Shown here in pieces: positions 35,456 through 45,655 of a stretch of 64,000 nucleotides of DNA. Numbering within the stretch: the first letter of the stretch is position 1; every line of letters begins with the position of its first letter. Under the pieces are notes generated by a model. It had not been told where the DNA came from and did no database searches. It saw nothing but the letters and a program-made list of their open reading frames with translations. The stretch comes from Epiperipatus broadwayi. Taxonomy: Eukaryota; Onychophora; Udeonychophora; Euonychophora; Peripatidae. The stretch is from contig JAQFVV010006310.1 of NCBI GenBank assembly GCA_028023455.1, positions 3,288,001 to 3,352,000 on the forward strand, given 5' to 3'. The translations under genes and the position numbers were made by a program.

Positions 35456-38400
35456 ATTCAGCTTTGTGTGTGTATGCGTCATTAGTGCAAATCATATTTA
35501 TATATCTAGCAAAAATAATAAACTCTTAATATTGTGAGCATATGCCATTGAGGTTATATTTAAAATCTTTCTCTTTTAGACATCTATTACAACTACAATC
35601 CTTATTATACATCTTCTAAATATCTCATTGCCATGATTATATGAAAGCATTATATTTAGTTTTAGAAAATTGAAAATTGTTCTTTTAAATCTTTGCCACA
35701 TAAGATTCATCTTTGAAAATAATTTCTTCATTAACAAGATAAATTTGAATAATATGGTTTTGAAACAAATCAGGGTATTTCAGGGTAATATGATCTCATT
35801 TAATTATAAAATAAATTTTTTTGACTCCTCAGATTTATTCTACATTGAATGATATTCTAGCAAATAAAATAAGACATACATTTACCCCTAAATTATTATA
35901 TTATCACAATTATGATAATAACAATAATCATATTATTAATTTAAATAAAACGAAAACATAATATCTTAATTTGGAATAAGTTAAATAATAATCTAGGATG
36001 ACATTCAGGTATTAAAAATAGATATGGGATTTTATAGCCATTCTAAATACTTTAGAATAAACCTTTTTAAATATCTTCTAAATTTGAATTTAAATTCTAC
36101 AATTTAATTTAATCGTAAAATAATAAATATGATTTTATATGGAAAATAGTTTTGTAATAAATAAGTGCAGTTATGTTTAAATAAAAAGATTAAGTTGACT
36201 GAAATAATCCAAAGTGATAAATTAAATTATAACTTTTTATTAAGTAAATACATCTTTCTTTGGTGTGATTATAATATCAAATATAACTCAATAAAGTGAC
36301 TCATTACTTTCAATGTTCATGTATTCTTCTAGCAAATACACTTAAAAATTATTTAATAATATCTTATATGATTATTTAAATTTTTGGTTAATATGTGGAA
36401 TGATTTCTGGTTGATAAATGGAATGATGTGAACAAACTACTATGAAAAATTTCTTAAATAATAAAAGCAAATATTTATTTACAGAAACAAATACAAAATC
36501 ACAAATACTAAATATATTCCGAGTCCACATAGCCAAAAACCTTTACATGTTATTTCCTCAAAATTTATGACAGGATTAAAGTTTACATGTTTTATCAAAG
36601 AAAGAAAATAATAATAAATTTAATTGGATCAAGCAAAAATAATTCTGCACATTAAAATAAACTTGCTATTGCTTAATTATCAAAAAGTTTTTACTTATCA
36701 ATGCATTCATACAATGGTAATAACCTTTAAAAATAGTGTCCCTTTTATGAATATTTAATGTATTCAAAATAAAAGCTTACCAATTCAGTGACAAAGCAGT
36801 GATAAGAAAGATCTATATTATCTATTTATGCCTAAAATATAATTTTACAAATTTTGAAAATAAATATTTATTTTATTTTGTCCTCATAATTAGCAAAACT
36901 CAAATATAGAACTTACACGTTGACAATATCTTGATAAAAACATGTAAATACCAGTTAAAGATATGATAAAATATTACACATGCTTTGCAACAGCAAGAAA
37001 AATTCATCTACAAATAATAGTATGGCAAAGTAAAAGTATGATGGCATATCTCATAAAAATGCTTCTACTTTTGAGGGCTAATAAAAAAAGGATCTAGGAC
37101 TTTGTCACTAGTAAGGAAAATAATGAGAATTCACATCAGAGACCAAATGTTAAATAGATTGCCTTAAAAATGAGAGCCTAAGCTACTATCTCGAAAATGT
37201 ATGCATATGTGCATTCTAGCAGGACAATAAATATAAGAGACTAATTCTACTCTCTATATACACTGATGTAAATAAGCATTCCTAAAATAGAGATTAAGCT
37301 ACTATCTCTAGCTAAAATACTTTAACTGATGGGTGTGAAAGATGATTAATAATCACTAATGTCAAATATGGATTGAATGTAATTAGGCAATAAATAAGTA
37401 TGAAATAAATAATAAAAACATACATCTACTTATTCAGCTTATAGAATATACCTTTATAAATAAATAATTCATATGCAAAAGATAAAACATCCTGTTTCAA
37501 AATATGCAAATATAATAGATTGCTATTCTGAGAACTTTAATTCAAAATATTTTTTAAAAAATGGCATTTAAAATAATAGGCACCTGAAATAAAACATGGT
37601 ATGCAAAAATCATAAATACAAGTAAAATTCAACCTTTTACTATACAAAATAAATAAAAGTTCTTTTTTTTTTTTTCTGTCCTCTTTAATTATTGACCAAT
37701 AAACTGGAAGGCAAATAGGAATATTTGGCTATAAAGTCTTGTGGATAGCCAACACATTCATCATAAAATGCAATATAATTATATCAAAATCTAGAATATA
37801 ATTATGAAATATGGAAAGTGTTTTTTGAATATCCTTGATAAAATTTCAAGTAATCATGCTAGCAAGTAATAGAATACATGTATGGTCATTTATTGACAAA
37901 ATAAACATCCATGGGTTTTACAATATGTATTTATCAAATTGCAGTAAATATTACTTAATATTTGAATATAGGTTTTTAAATTAATACATCATAAATATCT
38001 TAACTTGTTGTAACAAGTAAATATTTTGTAGGAGAATACTCTGTAAATTATATTTATCCAAAATTATAAAAATATTCAGCAAGAGAAAGATATTCATTTT
38101 AAATGTTACATGTATAATGATAGTGGTTGCCATGGTAACATTTAGGGAGAGCAAAAAACTCACAGGATTTTTAAATATTATTAGAGGCAAAGTTTATTTA
38201 AAATCAATTCAAATAACTTTTTTTTTTCAGGGATGTTTTATATTTAAATTCTATAATGTGAATAAATTTTAATTCATAATATTTATTAAATAATTAGAAT
38301 GTAAGTTGATTATTTTATTACCACCAAATTATGGAAGTGATTTTCTTCAAAAGGAGAGAAAATAAAAACAATCGTAATATGTGAATTGTATTTATACTGC

Positions 38401-40129
38401 CATAAACAATACATAATATTTTTTTATTAAAATAACAGCACACAGAAAATTATTCATTGAAGCATAATATTATTAAGTTAAACATTTCTTTTGTAGGCTT
38501 AAAATAAATTTTGTAAATGTCTGATAAAACACACTCATTATAGTAAAGTATAATCTTACAAATTAAAAGTTCTTTACTATAAGTAAATAAATTCTGGATA
38601 ATATTTAATAAAAAATGAGTGTTTTAAATAAAGAATCAGGCAATTATTAATATTTTTAATGTCATTGCCATTAAGAATTTTAAAAATATTGAGGTAAATT
38701 TAAATATAACAATAACAACAATTTTTTAAGTTCCCCAATGTGAAAAATTTAACAGATAATATTTCAGATATTATAATATGTAAACTATATTATTAATAAA
38801 GCTGTCTGGAAATGAAGATTTTACTTTCTTGGGGTTAAAATTTGGAAATTTGTGTCCAAATAACTTAAAATTACCCTAACATATTTAAGCTAAGGAATAA
38901 TAAAGTTTAAATAAAATTAGACTTCTAAAATTTAATTGGAGTTTGAATTACAACTGCTCCAAACAAAAACAAAATTAAAATAATTGAAGAGAGAAAGTTG
39001 ATAATAATATCAAGTGTCAATTCCACCTTATTTTTATTAGTCATCAGGTGACCACTTTACATGACATCATTAATCCTTTAACTTATAACCTCTTCCCTGA
39101 TTAGTTTGAATCCCTGATCTAATGTAACTAGGGAAAGTTACCAACTAAAAGTTAATTAATTAATATTCAATTTTTAGAATAAATTAATGTAGTCTAGACA
39201 ATTAAAAATTAATTTTAAAAACACTTCCTGGTACAAATAAAATTATTACTTAAAATTACATGCATCAAGATAAACAAAATATTACAAAATGAAATTTACA
39301 TTGTATTAAATAAAACAACCCATATAGATAATATTTAATACATTTATTTATCAATGAATTTAATCTAGACAAGACTCAGAATAGGTTTAAATTATTTTTT
39401 TAAATTAGACATTAAATATTTAAAAAAATAATGTTAAAATTAAATATAATATTTATTCATTCATTTGATGTTCATCTATCCATTACTTTAAAAATCCTAT
39501 CTTTAATTATTAGTTTTTATTAAACCTTTGTAATTAATATATATTAATGAGTATGCGCTTAATAAATTATTAATTAAACCTTTGTAAGTAAATGAATTTA
39601 AAATATCTAACTATAATATTATGTCAAAATTAAAATGAACTAACATATTATTGATTTAATTTAAGTACCACTAAACCAAAAAATAGGGTTTGAATCTGGT
39701 TTTATAATTTAAAATTGGAAGGAGCTTTTAAAAATATTTTAGGTGATTTAATCATGACTAACTTAATACTATTAACTTTAAAATGCATTATTTAACTTCC
39801 TATACTAACAAATATGAAAGTCTAAAATACTTTAGCATGATAAGTACTATTTAAGCTTTAAAATATTATAATTTAAATAATCAAAATTGTTTCACAGTTA
39901 TACAATTGATAAAATTACTGATACAATAACTTTTCTATGCAAAAATATGGCACTGTGAAGCACTAATAAAAATCTACTGATTGCAGAATTAAACTATATA
40001 ATTTTTTTTTAAATAGATATTTTAGCACAAAATTTGGCATTTAGCTTCTGACATAGCTAAAGGTCACAATATTTAACTGCAGTGTGCACTGGATAAAAAA
40101 TTATTTTACTTTTTATTTTACATTTTCAG

Positions 40130-40328
40130 ATCCAAACATTATAAAGTATTAGATGTGGAAGCATTTGCCTCAGAAGATAATGCCGATTCTCCCCTGATCA
40201 ATAGTCCTGGTTACCAGAGGATCAGCATGGATCTTATGGGTGATTTAAAAGATATTATTTTTAGTAAACGATTTTTAGAAAGGAATGCTAGTAATAATGC
40301 ATCAGATGAAAATACTGACAATCAAACG
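40130..40328 (+). CDS. DENND1: DENND1/connecdenn, internal exon (66 residues)
   Basis: The 199-nt exon lies between ATTTTCAG and donor GTAAGC. The first base completes a split Gly codon, then SKHYKVLDVEAFASEDNADS, PLINSPGYQRISMDLMGDLK and DIIFSKRFLERNASNNASDE follow, ending ...NTDNQT in phase 0. It corresponds to vertebrate DENND1A 'YRTLKESDSAEGDEAESPE...RAASIDLLEDVFSNLDM': HYKVLDVEAF-SEDNADSP and QRISMDLMGDLKDIIF align convincingly. The acidic, hydrophobic SMDLMGDLKDIIF helix is the best conserved patch. Confidence 0.85.
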
Positions 40329-40669
40329 GTAAGCCATAGCAATTTATTTTCATTGTGATTTTTTTTTTTTTTTGAAAGACTGTGCTTTCAATTTATTTGC
40401 TATTAATTTTATTATCAAATTAAGTATAAATTATATGCTTAATATGTCATTATGAAGAGTATCATTTATACATCGATTTAACAGATTAAGTAATTTGATT
40501 AAATGAAGAAAAATGATATATACTTTTATTAAATTGCTATGAATAAATAGCTTACTTTACATCAGCAAGTGATAAAGAATACGTATTAATAATTTTGAAC
40601 TTCTCATCTGTTAAACAAACACTGGAGACTTAATCTCACTTTTAACAAGCATTTAGTAGTTAAGTTATA

Positions 40670-41160
40670 TGTTATACTATTTCAATGATCTATTTGAATT
40701 GTTAAATGTTTTTTTAGAAATAATCAAACTTATACTTTTTCAAATACATTCAACTGTTAGTAATAACCACATAGGTTAGTATGGAATATATTTTAGATAG
40801 TAATATTTTCCTTTCTTCTTCAGATATTCCTGAAGGAACTACTAGTTTATAAATTGAACGTGACTTTTACATTCATAAGTACTGAAGTTAAAATGATACT
40901 CTGACTAACGAAGCTATTCTGAGAAAGACAACAAACAGTCAATAGAAATTATATATATTTATCTATAAAGGTTTATCTCATGTCTCTATTTTTTCTTTTT
41001 AAGGGCAAAGTTAATAAATGATTTCCAAACATTTTGGAATTATCACACTGGGTTAACTTATGGAATTATTTGTAATTATTATGTGGGCAGTTTTTTTAAA
41101 TATTCATTATTTTAGTTTGTTTTTTTTTTCTCTGCGTAATATTCTTGCATTTTCCTGAGT
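40670..41160 (+). repeat. Dispersed unidentified repeat, copy 2
   Basis: It is the collinear, diverged partner of 20220-20740. Shared blocks include TTAGTATGGAATA, GATTTCCAAACATT and CTTATGGAATTATT near the end. Confidence 0.5.
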
Positions 41161-41590
41161 TAACATATTATAACAGTCCAGACTCCATTTAAAATAAAGT
41201 ATTCTGACCATACAAACTTAGTGAGTGAAAGAAAGAAGTGATGGAAATTATTTCAGCTTTAATTTATAACGGTTAAGCCAAATCAACACATTAAGCTATC
41301 GTATTAATTGACGATTCTAATGCATTTAAAAGGATTTATGAAAATCTATCTTAGGAGAAGGACAAAAATAAAGAAAATTACATCGTGAATTCAGATATTC
41401 CATCGAAAATTATAAATTTTAAAAAGTTTAACGTTATAAACAAAAATATCCAAGTCAGAATTAATTTTTTAACATTGAAATTCTATTTTTTTCTTTTCTA
41501 GCTTTTGAGTGGTAAAGTATATATTTTGCTTAAGAAAAGAGAAATTAATTAATCTAAGGTATTTACTTTGCTAATCAAAAATAAATAAAC

Positions 41591-41602
41591 TATTTAATTA
41601 TG
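41591..41602 (+). repeat. 12-bp direct repeat flanking the hammerhead array, left
   Basis: TATTTAATTATG abuts the first base of the inverted monomer (GTAATGATAAAAAGTCAG) and is repeated exactly at 43142-43153. Confidence 0.8.
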
Positions 41603-41694
41603 GTAATGATAAAAAGTCAGATGTCACATGACTTATATATAGCTTGCATTTACCAATATGTAAACCTAAGAGCATGCTATAACTCTAAACAAGC

Positions 41695-41698
<4 letters not shown>

Positions 41699-41726
<28 letters not shown>

Positions 41727-41742
41727 GATGATGATGATGATA
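41699..41742 (+). repeat. (TTA)n then (TGA)n microsatellite within the inverted monomer
   Basis: About nine TTA units run into five or six TGA units. The direct monomers have only CATAATAATAA or shorter at the matching place, so this tract expanded after divergence. Confidence 0.9.
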
Positions 41743-41801
41743 AATGCTACTACAAGAGAAGGCATGCAAATCATCTTTATTTTAGATTGTCCCCATCCCC
41801 A

Positions 41802-41850
41802 GACCGGTTTCGACCTATGGGTCTCATCACTGAGGAGTTGGGACACTAGA
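41802..41850 (-). ncRNA. Type I hammerhead ribozyme, inverted monomer (core C3 changed)
   Basis: On the minus strand stem II GACC-CATA-GGTC (41823-41812), GAAA, palindromic stem III ACCGGT, cleavage C (41802) and the stem I strand TGGGGATGGGGACA are all perfect. The CTGATGA box reads GTGATGA because position 41830 is C on +. C3 pairs with G8 in the catalytic core, so this substitution should inactivate the copy. Confidence 0.75.
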
Positions 41851-42076
41851 TTCAAAAAACCATCTCAAGCTAAGCATTTATCTAAAAGGTATTTCTCAAG
41901 AAGAAGATCTAAACCTTTAGATATCTGCATGTTTTTAAAGTCAGCTCTCCAACTAAAAAAATTATATGGGCCTAAACTTAATTCAGATACTTCATATATT
42001 AATAGGCTTAGCCATTTAATTTAGCCAAAGCCCCAACAGCATATAAACTTAAGAGCATGCTATAACTCTAAACAAG

Positions 42077-42344
42077 TTTAGATCTTCTTGTGAAATACCT
42101 TTTAGATAAATGCTTAGCTTGAGTTGGTTTTTTGCATCTAGTGTCTCAACTCCTCACTGATGAGACCCATAGGTCAAAACCAGTCTGGGGATGGGGACAA
42201 TTTAAGATAAAGATGATTTGAATGCCTTCTCTTGTAGTAGCATTTATCATAATAATAAAAAAGGCTTGTTTAGAGTTATAGCATGCTGTTAAGTTTACAT
42301 ATTGGTAAATGCAAGCTATATATAAGTCATGTGACATCTGACTT
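42077..42344 (+). mobile_element. Retrozyme monomer 1 (5'-truncated)
   Basis: It starts abruptly at TTTAGATCTTCTTGTGAAAT, directly joined to the end of the inverted monomer (CTATAACTCTAAACAAG). It continues collinearly with monomer 2 to TTATTATTAC at 42344. Length is about 268 bp of the 421-bp unit. Confidence 0.8.
42140..42199 (+). ncRNA. Hammerhead ribozyme fold in monomer 1 (core G12 changed)
   Basis: CTGATGA 42157-42163 and stem II GACC-CATA-GGTC 42164-42175 are intact. The GAAA box reads AAAA at 42176-42179, so the general-base G12 is lost. Stem III is ACCAGT with cleavage base C at 42185. The stem I 3' strand TGGGGATGGGGACA is intact; the 5' strand has TGTCTC in place of TGTCCC. Confidence 0.7.
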
Positions 42345-42765
42345 TTTATTATTACTATTATTATTTTGCTGTTGGGGCTTTGGCTAAATTAAATGGCTAA
42401 GCCTATTAATATATGGAGTATCTGAATTAAGTTTAGGCCCATATAATTTTTTTAGTTGGTGAGCTGACTTTAAAGACATGCAGATGTCTAAAGGTTTAGA
42501 TCTTCTTCTTGAGAAATACCTTTTAGATAAATGCTTAGCTTGAGTTGGTTTTTTGAATCTAGTGTCCCAACTCCTCACTGATGAGACCCATAGGTCGAAA
42601 CCGGTCTGGGAATGGGGATAATCTAAGATAAAGATGATTTGAATGCCTTCTCTTGTAGTAGCATTTATCATAATAAAAAAAAACGCTTGTTTAGAGTTAT
42701 AGCATGCTCTTAAGTTTACATATCGGTAAATGCAAGCTATATATAAGTCATGTGACATCTGACTT
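42345..42765 (+). mobile_element. Retrozyme monomer 2 (complete, 421 bp)
   Basis: The only full-length unit. It runs from the TTATTATTTTGCTGTTGGGG region through the hammerhead to CTTGTTTAGAGTTATAGCAT and CATGTGACATCTGACTTTTT. Monomers 1 and 3 align without sizeable gaps. Confidence 0.8.
42561..42620 (+). ncRNA. Type I hammerhead ribozyme, catalytic core intact (monomer 2)
   Basis: The invariant boxes are all present: CTGATGA (42578-42584), stem II GACC-CATA-GGTC (42585-42596), GAAA (42597-42600), palindromic stem III ACCGGT (42600-42605) and cleavage triplet GTC ending at 42606. Stem I pairs TCCTCA (42572-42577) with TGGGAA (42607-42612) with one C-A mismatch. An internal loop follows, then TGTCCC (42563-42568) pairs with GGGATA. 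The internal loop in stem I and the loop on stem II are where type I hammerheads make tertiary contacts. The 2-3 bp stem III predicts activity mainly in dimeric or tandem transcripts. Confidence 0.85.
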
Positions 42766-43141
42766 TTTATTATTACTATTATTATTTTGCTGTTGAGGCT
42801 TTGGCTAAATTAAATGGCTAAACCTATTAATATATGGAGTATCTGAATTAAGTTTAGGCCCATATAATTTTTTTAGTTGGAGAGCTGACTTTAAAGACAT
42901 GCAGATGTCTAAAGGTTTAGATCTTCTTCTTGAGAAATACCTTTTAGATAAATGCTTAGCTTAAGTTGGTTTTTTGAATCTAGTGTCCCAACTCCTCACT
43001 GATGAGACCCATAGGTCGGAACTGGTCTGGGGATGGGGACAATCTAAGATAAAGATGATTTGAATGCCTTCTCTTGTAATAGCATTTATCATAATAATAA
43101 CAAAAGCTTATTTAGAGTTATAGCATGCTCTTAAGTTTACA
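42766..43141 (+). mobile_element. Retrozyme monomer 3 (3'-truncated)
   Basis: It follows monomer 2 head-to-tail and ends at AAGTTTACATA where the right 12-bp direct repeat begins. About 376 of 421 bp are present. Confidence 0.8.
42982..43041 (+). ncRNA. Hammerhead ribozyme fold in monomer 3 (core A13 changed)
   Basis: CTGATGA 42999-43005, stem II 43006-43017 and cleavage C 43027 are present. GAAA reads GGAA at 43018-43021. Stem I is perfect: TCCTCA with TGGGGA (one G-U pair) and TGTCCC with GGGACA, separated by an internal loop. Stem III is ACTGGT. Confidence 0.75.
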
Positions 43142-43153
43142 TATTTAATTATG
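43142..43153 (+). repeat. 12-bp direct repeat flanking the hammerhead array, right
   Basis: TATTTAATTATG is identical to 41591-41602. Confidence 0.8.
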
Positions 43154-44869
43154 ATAATTTGGAAAGAATTTGTTTTTTATCTAATATTTCTGTGTATAAA
43201 AAAAAGAGAGGAGGGGCTTGAAATTTGGAAAATGTTAATAAAAAAAATAAATCCAATTAAGTAAGATAAATAGAAAAAATATTTTTATATATATATTTTT
43301 TGTAAAGACAAAGAAATGTTATGTTGATATTAAAAAGAGGGGTAATTAGAAGAGGCAAATACTGTAAAGATACTACAATTGTTGAGTTCTATTGTAGATA
43401 TGAGATATGAAAATTGAATGACAGACACCATAAGGGAGGAACAATATCAAGCTACAGCATCAATGTAGACAATGCCTCAGAAAAGAAATTTTTTAAAAAA
43501 AGAATCAGCTTGCAAAAGATCAAAAAACTAAAAGAGAAAAATTGTAACATGATTCATCTCAGCCATTTAAGAGACTTTAATAATGACATTCAAGAGGATT
43601 TAACTAATTGAAATAACATTCCCTAGTTGTTCAAGAAGCTGCTAAATTATAAACTCTTAATTAATGAATATGGAAAATCATACTATGATTGAAAGTCTCA
43701 CCATGAGGGGGTAAAACCTTTACCCTTTTACTAATATGCTGGTCATCAAAACCTGGAACTGTGTAGGCTCATGCCAATTTAAAATGTATGTTGTTCCTGC
43801 CCATTACCCATTATTAATGAAATAAGAAAAAGCAGTTGCCTGTCAACTCTCACCAGATCTTAGTAGATCTATCCATGATTGAGATGCTATTCATGTGTAT
43901 CACATTATATTTTTTTGAGATGAAGAAGAGCTAAAGATGATAAATTGAATGAAATACTGAAGTTTGCATGATAATGACTGTCATGTATCAATTATTCTAA
44001 AAGTTCAACCTATTCTAGTTGATTAGTAGTAAAAATCACAATTCTGAAAGTATTAGGTGATATCCACTTTCTCTAAGAAAAAAGACCTTTAAAAAGTCAT
44101 CATATTTATTTTATTTTCACTGATTTTAAAAATTTTTATCACTCATTTTAATATTTAACAATTACTATAAGAAATGTATTAATATTTTTTTTCTTGTTGA
44201 TCTTTAATACTTCTTAATGTCATGTGTACATATTTGTTTATTAATTAATAATTATGAGATGGTGGGATTCAATAGTTCATATTGGCATATCGGAGCTTGA
44301 GTAGTTTAATTCATTCATGTTAAATGACTTTTTTTAATAAGAATGTATCCTCATCATATTTATTTATATTTGTTTGATTTGTAGAGGAATATATTATAAT
44401 ACTACAGTTATTGTAAATAAACTTTTATTCATATTATTTTTAAACCTAGTTGTTTGACTCTTGCTGTCATTCTAAACCTAGTTAGAAATAGTTTTAATAC
44501 ACCCTGAGAAAATTACATGTTTATATGAACAGGTTGAGGACATTATATCTTTCTCTTGATGATGGTGCTAAAGGCTCCCAAAATCATTCTCTCAGCGATG
44601 AAAGTAGTACTTAGGATAATTATTTTATAAAAATGCTTTTGGATGCAAAAACAGTCAGGAAATATAACCATCATCGTCTAGGTTGATATAACAATACAGC
44701 CAAATAAAGCATTGTATATTTATAATGACATATTTATAGTATGACAACATGGAATTTGGTATATTTATTGTCACAAAATCTTGGGCCGAGATATGTACAG
44801 GGAGGAGTTCAGTTTAATATATTCATTTGGTACATGCATTGTCTGCTACTTCAGACACATTTGTTTTTG

Positions 44870-45085
44870 CCTCTCTAGTCATTCTTTTTGTTTTTTAATC
44901 AATTTTAATGGGTTGTTTATTTTCATTGATATATGTCCTTTCACATTCACATGGTATTTCATAGATGCAGTTGTTTTTTTTTCAGTATTTCAAATTTAGG
45001 TTTTGTAGAAATTAAGATTCCTCACAGTGCATGTTGGCTTTGGAAAGCTATTATAATATTATATTGTTTGCAGACTTTCTGAAAT
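44870..45085 (-). pseudogene. PLE GIY-YIG fragment, minus strand
   Basis: The minus-strand translation reads KAFQSQHA, GILISTKPKFEILK and then CIYEIPCECERTYINE. These match AFQSHTTLQGMLTSTRPKLE, MLKNKNCIYEIPCECGRKYI of the element at 16750-19038. The GIY-YIG core is recognisable with changes (GRKYIGE to ERTYINE) and frameshifts. Only this region is preserved and no ends were found. Confidence 0.75.
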
Positions 45086-45655
45086 TGCATGTTATCCCTA
45101 TTATTGTTTTTAATCTATTTATGGGATTTAATGGTAGTTGATAAATAACCACCCTTCATGAAAATCTATTCTACATAGGCTTTTTCTTTTTCCAAGTCAG
45201 TCTAGAAATTATATTTTTAATTCAGATAAACAATTCAAATTTTAATTAAAAATTAATGTATCTATTATTATTATTATTAAACACAATCATATGGATTAAT
45301 TCTATTCTGTAGAATATTAAATATACTTATAACTTTTTTTATTTACCTTGTATATTTTAACCACATGAATAAAGACATCTGGAAAAAATAAATGATCTGC
45401 AAGATGCATTTTATAGTGAACCAATGTTCTTCAATTGATCCACTTTACAGTCTCAATTTTGCCTGCATACTTTCTTATTTCATCCATCTCACATGAAGTC
45501 TCTTTATATATTTATATAGTTATTGAAATACATTAAAATTGTAATTTTTTATTCTGTTTACAATATATATATTTTTGTTTTGTTTTTTGAAAATAAATGT
45601 ATATTAAAATAATAGACAATTTCTTATTATTAATTTAATATATTTTTTGTTTCAG

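Larger units (their letters stand above)
26622..40129 (+). other. DENND1 intron of about 13.5 kb
   Basis: The intron runs from donor GTTAGT to acceptor ATTTTCAG. It contains the foldback at 26931, a SINE on - near 29795, Gypsy gag remains at 32373 and a PLE 3' fragment at 35199. The stretches 27546-29790, 29895-32150, 33320-35190 and 35460-40129 are AT-rich with microsatellites, and I see no gene in them. A more balanced segment at about 31740-31960 may be an unidentified repeat. Confidence 0.65.
41603..43141. mobile_element. Retrozyme-like array: 421-bp hammerhead-bearing monomers, three on + and about one on -
   Basis: Three direct monomers on + have hammerhead cores starting at 42157, 42578 and 42999, exactly 421 bp apart. 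The first is 5'-truncated (starts near 42077), the second is complete and the third stops near 43141. 41603-42076 is the same monomer in opposite orientation, with a deletion of about 60 bp and an added (TTA)n(TGA)n tract. A 12-bp direct repeat brackets the whole block. There is no protein-coding content: frames found here are shadows that differ between strands. Metazoan retrozymes are tandem, non-coding retroelements of a few hundred bp with type I hammerheads and tiny stem III. The architecture here fits that description closely. Confidence 0.85.
40329..45655 (+). other. DENND1 last intron (5.3 kb) carrying the retrozyme array
   Basis: The intron runs from donor GTAAGC to acceptor TTGTTTCAG. 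It contains a dispersed repeat at 40670, the hammerhead array at 41603-43141 and a minus-strand PLE fragment at 44870. The 43154-44869 segment is AT-rich; its open frame at 43414-43611 (lysine/asparagine-rich) is unassigned. Confidence 0.7.

Noticed and set aside
41725-42758. Open frames of 99, 63 and 124 residues in the repeat array (both strands), sharing similar peptides
   Set aside because: They are translations of the same non-coding hammerhead monomer in opposite orientations. The frame passes through the ribozyme core and microsatellite, and there is no recognisable domain.
43414-43611. 65-residue Lys/Asn-rich frame in the last DENND1 intron
   Set aside because: No flanking splice signals in a compatible phase, no domain, and biased composition.
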